A stretch of DNA of 64,000 nucleotides from Terebella lapidaria. Its lineage: Eukaryota > Annelida > Polychaeta > Terebellida > Terebellidae. Below, one piece after another: positions 1 to 13,366 of the stretch. The notes beneath the pieces were generated by a model. That model was not told the origin of the DNA and searched no databases. It saw only the letters and a program-made list of their open reading frames with translations. The translations under genes were made by a program, and so were the position numbers. The stretch lies in contig OX424557.1 of NCBI GenBank assembly GCA_949152475.1, forward strand, positions 26,907,462 through 26,971,461. Reading direction: 5' to 3'. Within the stretch, counting starts at the first letter, position 1; every line of letters starts with the position of its first letter.

Positions 1-2
1 GA

Positions 3-773
3 CAGACGCGTGCTGACCAAGGGCAGGAGCGACTCTCTCCCAAGCTTAAACGGAGAAAGCTGAGATCCAGCTCTGAGTCAGACAGCAGTGAGAGTGAAGA
101 AGATTATTTGGATTCGGACGAAACCAGTGATGATGATAGCGAGGAGGAGCCGCAGCAGCGTAGAGGCAGCAAAGACCCTACACCAAAACTCGCTACATTC
201 CATGGCGAATCCAAGAATTGGAGTAGCTTCTACTTCCAATTTAAACGTATGGCAAAGATGTACCGCTGGGGGAACAAACCTAAGAAGGAGAAATTGCTTC
301 TCTGTCTGCGGGACAAAGCAATCGAGTTCCTACAGTCAAGGTCATCTCTGGGTAGGAAGCCATACGATGAGTTGATCAAGGCCCTGAAGAAAAGATATGG
401 CCAGAAAGACCCAGCCTCACTGGTCAGAAAGCAGCTGACTTCAACGTTGCAAGAAGAAGGGGAGGATCTTGATGAATTTGCGGATCGGGTCTACCGACTT
501 GTCGTTGATGGGTATCCGAATGCTCCCAACAACATGATAAACCCCTTGGCCGTAGAATGCTTCCTCAGAGGGTGCAAGGAAAAGGCCGCAGCCTTCAGAG
601 CCGCCGAAAAGAATCCTCGGAACATCAGTAGGGCACTGAAATATGTGAAGAGCTCTCTGCAAAATCAGAAGACATTCAATCAAGGCAAGCATCACCCTGC
701 TCGTCAAGTAACCTTTGAAGACCCAGGTTACTCACCAGAATCCAGAATCATTCGGGCCGTCTCGCCTCAGTGA
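3..773 (+). pseudogene. gag capsid region of the Ty3/gypsy-type remnant (partial at left edge)
   Basis: The frame is open from base 3, so the protein starts beyond the window edge and the true start is not seen. The N-terminal part is rich in Ser, Glu and Asp (about codons 20-55 of the open frame). A capsid-like region follows, with the pattern typical of Ty3/gypsy gag: an F-x-G-x-x-x-x-W segment (LATFHGESKNW at about 190-222), a stretch around KLLLCLRDKA, and the RYG/ELI helix (about 365-405). The frame ends in TGA at 771-773. The same frame reopens directly afterwards and carries the first zinc knuckle, so this stop is probably a disabling mutation and not the natural end of gag. Retrotransposon remnant, not a cellular gene. 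Confidence 0.8.
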
Positions 774-1291
774 TCTCAACAACCTGATCTCAACACGCTG
801 GTGGAGCGTCTATGCGATCTACTAATGGATTGGCGTGAAAACAGCAACCGAGAGTCCACACCGACTCGCCAGCCACCAGGGGCTGTTCCCAAGGATGTTT
901 GTTTCAGGTGTGGAAACCCTGGGCATTTCGCATCAAATTGCCCAAGCAAGGATCCCAGATCAAGATCTCTGCAAGATAGCTCGTCATCACTACAGCGATA
1001 CCAGCAGGCTCTGTCACCTAACCGACCTGCTAGGTCGGCCCCACATCTCGGGCCGGAACAGGATGTTTCTGATGTGGTGGCAATCACGTTGCACGGGATT
1101 GTGATAAACAATCTTCACCCAGGAGGCTTGGAAGTCCAGCTTCAGCGTCATCTTCTGCTCAGAACCATGACAGAGGTTGTTATGTCTGTGGAGGCCCTCA
1201 TCTTAGCCGAGACTGTCCCAACCGATACCGTGCAGGTGCCTCGCCTACTCGCTCAAGCCAGGCTTCAAACTCCAACGGGTTGACGAAGTAG
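774..1291 (+). pseudogene. gag nucleocapsid region with two CCHC zinc knuckles in different frames
   Basis: The first knuckle reads CFRCGNPGHFASNC (about 900-941) in the same frame as the upstream capsid. The second reads CYVCGGPHLSRDC (1178-1216) in another frame, and that frame closes with TAG at 1289-1291. The protease downstream lies in the frame of the second knuckle. A frameshift therefore lies between about 945 and 1175. CCHC knuckles in gag bind nucleic acid during particle assembly in this retroelement class. Here the region cannot yield one protein. Confidence 0.8.
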
Positions 1292-1333
1292 GGCGATCGT
1301 CAACCTACCCTCAGCAGGGCCCAATCCCAGTGA

Positions 1334-2350
1334 CAGAAGAGCTGGCCGATTCTGAATGTCTGGGTCAGTTGTCGATGCGGTGGGACGCTCCCTCTGTTTT
1401 GTCAACTGATCCTGGGGTTCAAACTGGTACCATACCCAGCCGGGCAGGTGACGACTCACCAAGTTCAGAACAGCAGGATCCATGTGCGGAACAGTGGGAT
1501 TTTCTCTCTGTGCCAATTGTGGATCGATCACCCAGGACAAGTCAGAGAAACAGTTAATCCGAAGCACCAGGATCCATGTTCGGAGTGGCGGGATTCTCCT
1601 TCTGCTTTGTTCGTGGATCAGGATGTACATCGACAGGATGAAACTGGAGCTCTGATGGAAAACAAGGAAAGTAATGGAAGGGAACCAGGGAACACAAAAA
1701 GCAAGCCCTGGAATATGTCGGTGCCAGTGGTCATTGGAGGATCCCAGCTGGAAGCGATCGTTGACATGGCTGCAGAGGTAACTCTTGTCAAACCGGCGGT
1801 CGCAGACAAGCTTAATTTGAGGCAGAGTGGGGAACACATCCGATTAACGGGAGCCTTTGGAAGGAAGGAAGGAGGGATCGTGTTCCAGAATGTGCCGGTA
1901 CAGCTGGGAACCAAGGTTTTCCGCACTGATCTCATTGGCGCCAACATAGAGGACGACATGCTGCTAGGACATGATTTTCTACATCGTCATGAATGTATCA
2001 TTGACTTCAACAGTAATGTCATGGTCATTCCTGGGGAGGTTATCCCAGCCCTGTCACAGTTTGACCGTTATCAAAACAAACACCTGGTTCGCCAAGTATT
2101 GATGAAAAAACGAACTGTGATTGCACCTAACAGCGTCCGGAGAGTAAACTGTTTTGTGTCAGGTCCTACAGTCCAGCAGGACGGGCTGATCATAGAACCT
2201 GTCATGGTCACAGATGGACTACTAATTCCGAAACTGGTCGTAGATAACAACAGGGATGTGCCAGTTTGTGTGATGAATGTAACAGATCGCTACATCACAT
2301 TGCGTCACAAGCAACTGATTGGCACATCTCTTGGAAGACCCTCGGATTGA
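1334..2350 (+). pseudogene. retropepsin-like aspartic protease domain of the Ty3/gypsy-type remnant
   Basis: The frame is open from just after a TGA at 1331-1333 to the stop at 2348-2350. The protease-like core covers about 1720-2010. Following the pattern of retroviral-type aspartic proteases, it has a beta strand leading into the active-site loop (AIVDMAAEVTLV, about 1754-1789) and the C-terminal motif LLGHDFLHRH (about 1960-1990). The family active site is D-T/S-G/A; here it reads D-M-A-A, so the Thr/Ser is replaced by Met. The N-terminal 120 codons are a low-similarity linker. Nothing beyond 2350 looks like reverse transcriptase. Probably inactive. Confidence 0.75.
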
Positions 2351-4084
2351 GAACAAGACCGAGTTTTCGGCAGAAATCCAACAGGTCTCCCAAGATTCAA
2401 CTGGGGAGCTAGCTACCTGAGCACCTTCGTGGTCTCTATGGTTTCAAATTATTATACCAACTGCCATCAGTGTTTTTGTCTGGGGTAGTTTATAATGTAC
2501 ATTGACGCAGGCTTTGTTCTCTCATCATAATTAATTTTCAAATTCCAGTTTTCACACGAATTTGGATTATTCTGCTGAACTAATTGTTGTGATTATCGTC
2601 ATCATGTTGAGGCTTAGGCTATGGCATAGTGCTCAAATGAAATGATGGAGAGGCCATGTTATACACAATGTCCTAAATTTCTGACTACCATGTAGAATGT
2701 TCAACACTGACATACGTGTTAATCATATTACGATTGACTGTAACATGTTTACGTAGTCAAAGAGTCCATTAACAGCGTCAATAGATTTTGATCCGCCTCC
2801 CGATGAGGCGTGTGTTAAAACGACTGCGATGTTGAGCGGATGTGAATTAACCTTAATGGATTGGGCTTCAAATGGTGTGTTATATTATTTGCTTTGGTTG
2901 ACTCATTTCCGTACTTCCTGGAGAGGGTATTGGATAACTGTAATGTCCAACTTGCTCTTCGTCAATGGTATATACCTGTTACAAACAAAGAGCTAACTAC
3001 ATGATTATTTATAAGTATGTGGACATATCATCAATTTATGATGTACGTAGGTATCGATTTTGCTCAGTGTGAACATAGGATTGCACAACTTCCAACTGAG
3101 TAACTGACAATTTATCTTATTTTTTATGCTGGTGTCACCTAGAGCACCAATCAACTAAGCCTTCTCGTTTCACTCTATTTGGTTCCATAGTAGAGGTGTG
3201 CGAATTCACGTTGGAGATACGAGCAGCGCATACATGTTAATTGAGGGATGTTCCTGGTTCCTCAATCACATTACTCAATTTGTTTCTCTGATTGAAGAGT
3301 TCGAATTAGCCTTCTTCATTTAGCATCATATGAAGAGTGTGAACATGTGAACTAACACGGAGTATTAACCATTTGACAGCAACTTCTGAAGGATATCCAG
3401 AGTAATGCTCAGGATATTTTCTTGCACAGTTCGGTGTGCGTGTTTTACAACAAATCATTCAAAACTGGGCCGAACAATCGAATGATGTTTCTATATCACA
3501 CTCTAAACATAACATGAACAAACGTCACTGTTAATACAGAAGGCTGATCATGTTAGACCATAATGTCTGTTATTGAACGGCATGACATGTTATCTTTGAT
3601 CCTGTCGGCAACCTTGACATATGCATTGTGGTGCCCACTGGAGATCAGTCGATACATCAATTCTTCTCAATAACTTGGCAGTGCTTACAACTATACACAC
3701 TGAGTTGAATGATTCTCTGAAATTCGTGAAAATCGACAAGACGTCGTGTATGCCTATAAATTCGGGTTTTGGTGTACTGGCCCCCGTTTCACCAAAGTGG
3801 CTTAGACTCTTCATACGGTGCTAAATAAATTCTAACACTGCAAATGTGATTTCATTTCACCACTGAAAATATTCACGTCCCTCTCCACTCCACCAAAAGG
3901 AAACACAAAACGTATTGGGAAGGAATCAAAGCCCGACCAGGAAGACCATTATAGATGCTTTGCAGGTGACGTCATAGCGTATTTATTTATCTATTTATGA
4001 CGCCATACTGGACTCTGTGTGAGTGTGAATGGAATTGTACAGTTTCTACAGCATACATTAGATGTCATGATAAAAAATATAAAT
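2351..4084. repeat. Gene-free stretch, start of duplicated unit 1
   Basis: No coding signal. It holds the first set of blocks that recur later in the same order: about 2480-2580 (recurs near 25870 and 32950), 2640-2960 (near 23020-23330), 3040-3110 (near 23440-23500), 3180-3310 (near 11530, 17910 and 23940) and 3560-3690 (near 11990, 18360 and 24370). Short open frames here are not conserved between the copies. Confidence 0.6.
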
Positions 4085-7000
4085 ATGTACCGTGGCTGAT
4101 ATATGCCATCATTATTATTTTTCGGAACAAATAGAAAATTGAGAAATTTTATAGGTACAAAATTATTAATTTCGTACGTACAATTAGTTTCATACGTACA
4201 AAAATAGTTGTATACGTACAAAATTGTTCACACCCATTCTTTTTAAATTAAAATAATTAATTCCGTACTTACGGAATTTGTTTTGTACACGTTCAAAATG
4301 TTTTCCACACGTCCAAAATATTTTGCACGTGTTCTAAACTATTTGTGCGCGTCAGAAACTATTTTCGTACGTCAGAAATATCGTGATTTAAATAGTTTTG
4401 AGCGTGTACAAGAAGTTTTGTACACGTACGAAATATTTTGAACGTGATCAAAATGTTTTGCACGAATTCAAAACTATATGAATCGCAATCAAAACTATTT
4501 CTACATGTCAGAAATAGTTTTGATTGTGAGTTTAAAAGCTTCAAAATTGTTGAGTTTAATTATTTATTATTATTTTTGCATGCTGTGAAGCGTGTTGCAA
4601 AAATAATTACGGCATATATCAGCCACCGTAATTATGCCATAAAGATACATTTCACCATCTTCCAGATTCATGCGAGACAGCACCCTGTATGTGGACATGA
4701 AATAATTGGAAGCTGACAGACTGGCTGGTAACAGTATATGTGCTATTTGCCTGCTGTCTTTACATGTATATTGCGGAACATGAGCCGGGAAATTACCTGC
4801 CAGACTAACGACGGCTTTGATAAAACATCTGATCTGAAGTTGACAGTCCACTGATGGATATTACCCACGTATTCTTCTGCTGATATCGAATGCATAATAT
4901 AACTGCAGACGTTTTGGCATGGTAAGAGTTACGTGTCATTGTTCAGATGATACAACACTCACACCTTCATTCCTCAAATGTGTTGAGGCCAGGCGGGGTT
5001 TCAAAAACACAATGGAAACTCACTGTGAGCTAAGTTATACACGTTGTAAAAAGGTATGAACATGACTTCCATGATATGCTAATATGACCCATTGTTTTTA
5101 CCAAATACAATCATGTGACCCATGAAAAATATTCAAACATTCGCTGTGAATTCCATCGTAATTCCATTCACCATATTTACATGAAATACAGACACAATAC
5201 TAACAGCAGTAACAATGTCATAAACGGAAGACCATACACGTACTTATGTATAGGTTCCGGGTATGAACAAAACAACTGGGTATATGTTTAAAATGTCAGA
5301 CACTCCATAAATGATGTTAACTGGTAAAATCTCCGTACACAAGTGACGAACAAATGGCGTAAGACAGGTAGCAGGTTGTAAATACATGAAAAATAGCTAT
5401 ATGATAAAGGTGGCTTTGACTTTAAACCAGGTAAATTGCTAACTATGAACTTCAGCAGTGGTGCCCCTCACTAACCGAGTCACCAAGGCTGATACAATAT
5501 TTGGTGTAAAACATTCACTGTGTACATTATGCCATGGGATATATCAAAACGTCTATACCATTATTTGGCCATTTCCATCTGGGATATTTTGTGTCACGGA
5601 TATGATGGTCAGAATAATTTCTACATTGTATTGTATCCACTGATCATTGATATGAATCATAGAACACTTTTGAAAGATGTATACATATTAGTGTAATTTG
5701 ATTCTGTATGATTATTAAAAAGAGATATCAGGCTTGCATGTAGAGTGGAAGGTATAAAAATCATCACTAAGGAATGATGAATAGTGAGAAATGCATTTGG
5801 CTAAGGAATCTAACTTTACAAAACAGTGACACCCATCACTAGATTGAAACACGTTGAACGTTTACAGACAACTGGTGTAGTGTTAGAGAACCTACCAAAT
5901 GGTACTCCATACAAACCTGTTGCGTTAAAAGCTGTGTGGATCAATCCCACAACACACACACCCAACCCACATTAAGGCTATTCAGCTCGACGCTGGGGGT
6001 ATGTACACCACATCAGAAGCTCATGGAGGTTTTAATCTTGGAACATTCGATTCGGACACCAACTTCATTAAGAAACTTGAGCAAGACAGGAATCATCCGT
6101 GCTCTGAGATGATAACCTGGTGACAAGAATGCCCTTGACAATCCCACACTGAATGTGAGGCAGTACTCCAGCAGAGTGTGATATCTATGAAATACATTCC
6201 AGTGAGATAAACACTTCAGGGAGATTGATTCATTTCAATATCACTCGAAATGACTTCCATCCAAAAGTTCAATCCAAATGTGATTCAATTGGGCATTGGT
6301 ATACAGTTACACCCTCCATTTAGGAAGCCACCAATTGCTCAGAAATTGTGAAATTGAACGAATCATGAATCGAATTATGTCAGACTCGGATTTTGTTTTA
6401 CTAATTTCAAGATGTTAATTGCACGATGTTAATGAAAATGTCGTGTATGAATAAGTGTGTGTACATTATATATCGGACTGACAGTGGAAGTTTGAATACA
6501 TGGTAGACTAGCTTAATTGGCACGACCTACTATACAAACTACCATATCTTGCGTCATCTATCAACGAAGAATGAACACTCGACAACTTCCTGTTATCAAC
6601 AGATAATGGTGCACGTTTTTATTTTCTGTTCAAAGACACGTTTTCCTGAAGAATGCTATTTTATATCGATGGTTCTCAACGTCTTCGTAATCAAGCTCTC
6701 GCTGCCATGTACATATTGACTTGCCACTCCCGAGCATTCACTTGTTCAATTTGTTGAATGCCTAGACCGTGGATTTTCATGGAATAACGTATAATATGAA
6801 TGGATATTATTGGATGCCATGAGATGAAGTCTTTGATCATGTCGGTGGCCACCTCTCTTGAGGGAGCCAGTGGAGATCAGAGGGTGGAATCAATCCTTAC
6901 CAGTAAATTGGATAGTACAGAACTGTAACGAGCTGTCGACCCAGCATAATTATCAGATGAAAGAGGGGCAGAACGATTGAACGTATATCTCCGCATGTGC

Positions 7001-10000
7001 TGAAGTGACACAACCACATCAATGCTGTTTCAAAAGGATATGTACTGTATATAACGTGTCTGGTGACAATGCATTTTGAACAATCCTTTTGACACGACGA
7101 CTACACATTGATATGGCGCAGGTGTACTCCATGGTACACGTCTCTCAACGTCTGACCCTGACGATGCTTGCCGGTATTGTATTATAGTTCCATCTGATTT
7201 ATCTCGAAACTCTAATCGATGTGGGATGAGAACATAATAACTACACTTTAGTAGAAACCAGGGAATATCCAAACAGCATGAGAATTGTTTCCTCCGAACT
7301 GGTGTTAATTCTGTTCAATTTAGTAACTTTGAGTGCGCTAGCATGTATATCTCTATGACCTGCTACTGATACCAAAATTATACGTTTCTGTAATTTACTC
7401 AAGTCACGTTGCCACCGACGTCCATGACTACATTGACTGGTTCAATAAATGTTATCAAATTGTCATGCAACATTCGCTGGTGTTCCAAGGTCCCGCATTT
7501 AATCGGGCCGTTACTTTTATTTTGCTCCTACTTGCGTGTAATGTTTGGAAGTAATCTTAACAACATTGAAGAACGGCAAATACCCGGTCAGAATGCAATT
7601 TCGCACAGATAATTCAATGAACAGCCGAAATTTCCAATTTGCCCAAGGTTTTTCCTGCACCAGTGGACTCATCGTTTCGAGTTTGAAGGATCCTAAGTCT
7701 GACAGAATTTGGCAATGTGAATGCTTATTCACACATCAATGAAAATGCTTTTCATTTAGTCTATTTTGAATAGTTTTAGTGAATCAGGAAGAATTTTACG
7801 AATACAATCAAGATATTGATTCAAATATGCACTACTTTCGTAAATTGCTGAAGATTCCCATCACGATTTTGTTTCGGGTCACGTGGTGAGTGTTGTCAGT
7901 TGAGGCAGAAGTATGGATAAGTAGCAGGTTTATGCATCAAACTTATTCATTCCCCTTGCGTGAATTTGATAAAGCTGGACGGGCATTTGAAAGGCTTTGC
8001 ATTAAACTGGTCTAAATACTGTGTTGGTACAACAAAGTCTCTTGGGGACTGTTTCTTCTGACCAAAAAGTGGTCCTGAGTCTGACATAATTTGACAATGT
8101 GAATACTTACCCACACGACTGATGCATATATAAATATATGATTTTTAGAATACGTGACGGTATATGTATTCTAGCAGAAAGCGCAGCAGACAAAACCAAT
8201 TTAATTTAAACATGTCTGCATTCAAACTGGCATACACCGTGTGGGTATCAAGAAAGACCCAAACGATGGAAGATGCAAGACGTTTTCTGCCATTGACACT
8301 TGCCATACCTTATCGTTTGACGCGTTCCACCTCCATCAATCACTTAAGGACTGTTTGTTCTGACCAAAAAGTGGTCAACCATCACGGAAACACAGCAGCT
8401 TGCAGTGACTCTTCATTATCCGCATTTGTTGCTGCGAGCACGCTTTGCAGCCCGTGGAATAACCAGACCCACGCCAAATAACACTACCACCGAAACTTGG
8501 ATTTGTCAATGATGATATCTCAAGGAACTGGACCCATATGAGCATTAATATTGAATAATGAAATGTTATTGACCGCCCTTATGGGGTCAACAAAGCGCTT
8601 CGCCGTTGGGAAACTGTCGAATATCACACCAGTATCAGTGACTGTATGTCTTCCAGCTTATCTATATTTCATGGCCTATACTAGATACATCTATCATAAA
8701 AAAATATATATACTTGGGTTGAATGAATGGCGAACTAGCCCTAGGCCTAGAAAACCAAACGTTATTCATGTAAGATGCTCAACAAACAATTTTTTCTCAG
8801 TTCAGTTCAAAAGGATGATCTACATTTGGTGACTGGAACAATACAACAAATCCCTATATATTCCGATGAAAATTAATATCTGTGTTGTATTGGCTGTCAT
8901 GGAACAATACATGTTTGCCCATGCATAACATGCTGCTAGGTACGAATCATGGACGATTACAAAAACTCACAGTTTAGTGTTGGGAGGAAAATACTGATAA
9001 AATTATGCACTGTTCTGTTTGTGTGCAAAATGTAAGATCCGGAGGATAAAGAATTATTTAGAGTAACTGCCTTGCAAAACAGACAATATTTTATGGAAAT
9101 AATATTCCCTATTAAGCATGTGAAATTAACTGAACGAGACGTACTACCATCAAATGTTATGATTACAACGAGTCGTTTGGGAAATTTTGCTCATTTGACC
9201 AGGAGGTTCACTCGTGAATACACGCAGATGTAAACAAAACATTAACAAGAAAAACGGACTGACAATTCCACGCACACCACGATATCACTGATTATTTTCT
9301 TATAACTACATCATATATGCAGATACAAACTAGATGTGGACTTATAAATGCAATTTGGTCATTTGTTTACATTCGGGTTTGATGGATGCACTTCGTTGTT
9401 TAAACTGCCATGGCATAAAGTGTGTGTCAAAACGGATGGAAAGACAACTCGGACGGACTGTAATCGTCAAAATCAAAGTGCACATGTTTTATCATCTTGT
9501 ATGAGATGATTTGCACTGAAATTTAGTTTTGAAAAAAAAAATAAAGCGTACATTCGAAGGCAATTGCTTTAAAATGTAGGATGGTTTGTTGACGTTATTA
9601 ACATTAGATCTGGATTGTTCAAGGATAAATGTGCTTGGGTTTTATTTAATATTGAATGATCATTGATTCAACCACTGGTCACATCTATAATCAATACGAC
9701 TATTTGATGTGAACCTACACTACTTCACAAGCTCCACAGAAAGACATTAATGAGACGCCTATAGATCAAATATTGAATTACTGCAGGCTAGAAGTTAAAT
9801 ACACTCACTCCACGCAATTTCCTACCATAAATGTTGGACGGATAATCCGACAGCCAGAAGTAAATGGGTCAAAAGTTGCACAACCGATGAATCGAATTAC
9901 GTGACCTTGCATCATAACGATTTTGTTGTCAGGACACCAGACTAATAGTATTGTGTAGTTTCATCTGATTCACACCGAATTTACAATCGATGTGCGACAT

Positions 10001-11090
10001 TGGGGAATCTCCAACCAGAATGAGAATTATGCAAGTTTGCACTACACATGTGTTAAGGTTTTCAATTTAGTAACTTGTTGCTGTAGCACAGTCTGTTTAA
10101 TATGCGTACTGATTCCAAAATAATGCGTTTGTAATTTGTTCGATCCCGTTAACACTGTTATCCATGGCCTTGGTTCATTAAATGCCAACAAATTAACAAC
10201 TATTTGTTACATTATTGAGAGCGTGTCACCTGGTGAGTGCGCAAAGTACTACGTGGTTACGTGTTCAGCCTATCTGGTTTGTTTTTATTGAAGATCTTTA
10301 AAGTTATATTGGCAGAAACACTGTTTCTTCCAAATCAACTACAAATATGTCTGTGATCTCGTTTACGTCGTTTCCAACGCAAACTATGATTGATCAGATG
10401 GATAAATCAAGCATATGACAGTACTAGCAGCCACTTTTGTTTGTTTTGTACGCCACTCAGATTTAACTCTGAACTGACCTAGTTCACGCTCGATTGACTC
10501 GAACATATATGCCAGTAAGCTAAAATCGCATTGCATCGAGGCTTACAAAGCACCGAGAATCGCTGTAATTTCAACAAATTCAAAGGATATCCACCAGTAA
10601 CTCGCAACGAAATCAACGAGAAAGGGACATCTGTTGAACAAATGAAGTGCATATTTATAAGCAGTATGTACTCGTCGGAAATTTATGGCAAAATCCATAA
10701 CTTTCTGCCAGTATCATTTTAATATAACAACATGTTGATGCAAAGCTATGGTTGACTATAATAAAACAAAGAACACTATAATAAAACAAAGAACACCATA
10801 TGTCTTGATGTTCTGTCGGCGATACTGACTTAAATGATACATATGCATGTTTCATTTGCTTGAAGTGATGGCAATGTCCCATAGAAATAAGTCACGTGAT
10901 CCATTGTATAGACTCTTTATTTCGATGTAGTTATCAGGTGTTGTTAGATGGTTTCGTCCGTACATATGATTGTGTTGAACACAGACGCTCAGTTTACATG
11001 ACCTCCGTTATCCTTGTAATATAGAATTACACAGAGGATATTGTATTGTGCTAGACCACCTGCAACCTGTATGTTTTCTGAGTGAGGTCT
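2440..11090 (+). repeat. Duplicated block series, unit 1
   Basis: Unit boundaries are set at the block GTTTATAATGTACATTGA (near 2488), whose relatives occur near 11098, 15953, 25879 and 32955. Marker blocks in order are about 2480, 2640, 3040, 3180, 3590, 6360, 6480-6960, 7190, 7550-8480 and 10850. The foldback element 4085-4632 lies inside this unit. Unit limits are approximate because copies are strongly diverged and carry many insertions. Confidence 0.5.
4085..4632. mobile_element. Foldback/MITE-like element with terminal inverted repeats and a degenerate ~20-bp array
   Basis: The left arm (4091-4107, CGTGGCTGATATATGCC) is the inverted complement of 4611-4627. AT-rich extensions also match (a run of ATTATTATTTTT inside the left arm, AAAAATAATTAC inside the right). 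Between the arms, about 4180-4530 is a degenerate array of roughly 20-base units built around an ACGT-containing half and an AAAAT-x-x-TTT half. The array contains its own inverted symmetry (for example AACTATTTCTACATGTCAG against GAAATAGTTTT near 4490-4520). No transposase is present. Target-site duplication was not resolved. Best read as a non-autonomous hairpin-forming DNA element. Confidence 0.65.
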
Positions 11091-13366
11091 TGGCGAAGTT
11101 TATAATGTAGAATGAGGGAAGGTTCGTTCTATCATCTGACACAATTTTTCATATTTTAATTTGGAGATATTATGCTACTTTCAATTATGTCGGATCTGTA
11201 TAAGCTATGAAGATCCATATTACGTGAACCCACTACTGTTACCCAACACAAAGTTCTGATTACTGGATTTTGGATTACCGTCTACTACTTGTTTTATATA
11301 TAGGGCCATCAGTGAAGTTACACTTCAGGGGATAACGTCCGCAAAAGAATATCTTTGCCACAGGCACTCGGGCACCATATTATCATATACATGTATGTAT
11401 TCATACATCTCTCACAAACCATACTGTCCGTTCGATTTTGCTAACTTTGAGTTAACACTAACCCTCAAGCAGCAGATTTCCTGTGAGAGTCAAAATAAAT
11501 TAGATCAATAGTATTTCGATATTCCCCCAGTACATGGTAATGGTGTCCGAATTAATGCTGAAGACAATATACTAGCAGCACATATCAAGGATTTCTCTCG
11601 GTCATCAATACATTACTCAATCTGATTGAAGAGTCTGGGTTTCATTTGATATTAATAGATACGTTTTTCTTTGCATGGAGCAAGTCGCGTACTTCAATGA
11701 TACCTCAAATTAGACTTGTGTAGAGAGTGCACATGTCAACTACAACGGAATATACTTATTTAGAACCATCGGACTTCTTATGGGTGTAGAAATTAACGCT
11801 GAAAAAATATCTTTACATGTTCGGATTTTTTCAGTCATTTAAACCTTGCCGATGAATCCAGAGTAAGTAGGGCCTAAACAATCGCGTTATTTATTGAAAG
11901 CCATAAATAATGTGACTGGAGAGGGTTGACTCTGCAGGACTTTCTCTTAATATGAATGGTTGATCATACTTAGGAGCCCAGAATGATGACATATGTTGTC
12001 GTTGATCCTGTCAGCGACCCGAGCATATGCAATGTGGTAGCCAGCGGAGATCAGTCGATGCATCATCTCTTCTCAATAACTTGGACAACGTGAACATGAC
12101 ACCACCACATGCTCTAAGGCACCTTGCCATTGAACAGACACATTTGGACTAAGATATGTCTGTGAAATAGCATCGTTTGTTTAAGAACCAGCTACTGTAG
12201 CTGTCAGCTACGAAGATAAATGTCCGGACCTCCGAGTCTTGTGAGATTTTTGTTTGTGAAATAACGAAATCTATGTACTCTATGTATTCGAAAGAGGCCA
12301 ATAACAAGCATGACTATGCCACAAAGGACATTCCCTGTGTGCTCAGATTTCCCATTTTTTAATGATATTTAACTAGTATAGTGATAATTGACTAGTAAAG
12401 TCGTTTGACACGAAGGTGAAGTATGCCAATAACACCATTTAGCATCGCATAAATATATAGCGAAAACGGTGTAGACGAGTTTCAAAGTTCGAGTATGCAC
12501 AGAGAGAAGATTTCAACTAGAATGTAGATCAACATAATGGGCGCCAAAACTTGATTATTTATTTCAGATATGGCAGTGTACGACTAAACACATCTTGCTT
12601 ACGATGATCGAATTACGTGTCCTTGCATTACATTTATTCTGTTTTGTCTTTTATATGAGGACACTAGCCAACCGTAGAGAACCGTTAGTGTTATGTTGAT
12701 GAATTGTTCCTTTGAATATGTATTTCTAGAATACATACGATAATCGGTTTCAATTTTAATGTTCTTGCACGCACGCAGTGCTGATAAACTACATGTATAT
12801 ATTTGACCACTTTTGGTGCGAAGTCTGTGAGGGGGGTGTTGGGCCAAAGAACATGAATATCGCTAACTTTCAAATTGCCACATATCGGTAATAATGTAAT
12901 GTATGAAACTGTATTTGTATGTGATATATTGGTTCGACAGCGAAAGTTTTAAAACATGGCACCTTCGTTTTCGGCCTGACATGCATGTGTCGTATCTTGC
13001 ATCACCCATCATCCATGAAAGAACAAACACTTGACAATTTCCTGTGGTGTACAGCGATTGAATATTGTTTGTTCAAAGACGAGTTTGACCAAAAAATTTT
13101 GTTTACATCTATTGTTCTGTGCCAGTGATCAGGCTCTCACTCACTTACGTGTACATGTTGAATTACCCAGACTGTTCATCTTTGTGGAATAGCGTATCAT
13201 GTGAAATGTAATGGCTACCATGGAATGCTATGAAATAAACTCTTTGATCATGTCAATAGTGCCTAGTGTAGATCACAGTGTGGAATCAATATTTGACAGA
13301 AAATTGGATAGTACAGAATCTCCAAAGCGAATGACAATTGTACATGCTTCCTTCAAGAATATGTTA
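4633..13366. repeat. Long gene-free stretch: rest of unit 1 and first part of unit 2 of the duplicated block series
   Basis: I see no gene here. Blocks recur in order. 6360-6960 matches about 12590-13330 (shared words include GAATCGAATTA and AATTGGATAGTACAG). 7190-7460 matches about 9960-10200. 7545-8480 matches about 14370-14900. 10850-11130 matches 15715-15990. Inside unit 2, 11530-11640, 11990-12080 and 12190-12230 match unit 1. A perfect 20-bp direct repeat occurs twice in tandem at 10755-10794. The open frames in this interval are short and are not preserved between copies. Confidence 0.55.

Larger units (their letters stand above)
1..2350 (+). mobile_element. Ty3/gypsy-type LTR retrotransposon fragment (gag-protease), left-truncated and decayed
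   Basis: The fragment contains, in order, a capsid-like gag domain, two CCHC zinc knuckles and an aspartic protease-like domain. No reverse transcriptase, RNase H or integrase follows: after the protease stop at 2350 the sequence turns into unrelated non-coding repeats. No LTR is visible on the left because the window begins inside gag. The coding sequence is broken by in-frame stops at 771-773 and 1289-1291 and by a frame change between the two zinc knuckles. It is therefore a dead remnant. The family assignment rests on domain order and motifs only. Confidence 0.85.

Noticed and set aside
1..2350. Endogenous retrovirus with envelope
   Set aside because: Only gag and protease motifs are present; no envelope-like or polymerase sequence follows, and the motifs fit Ty3/gypsy retrotransposons.
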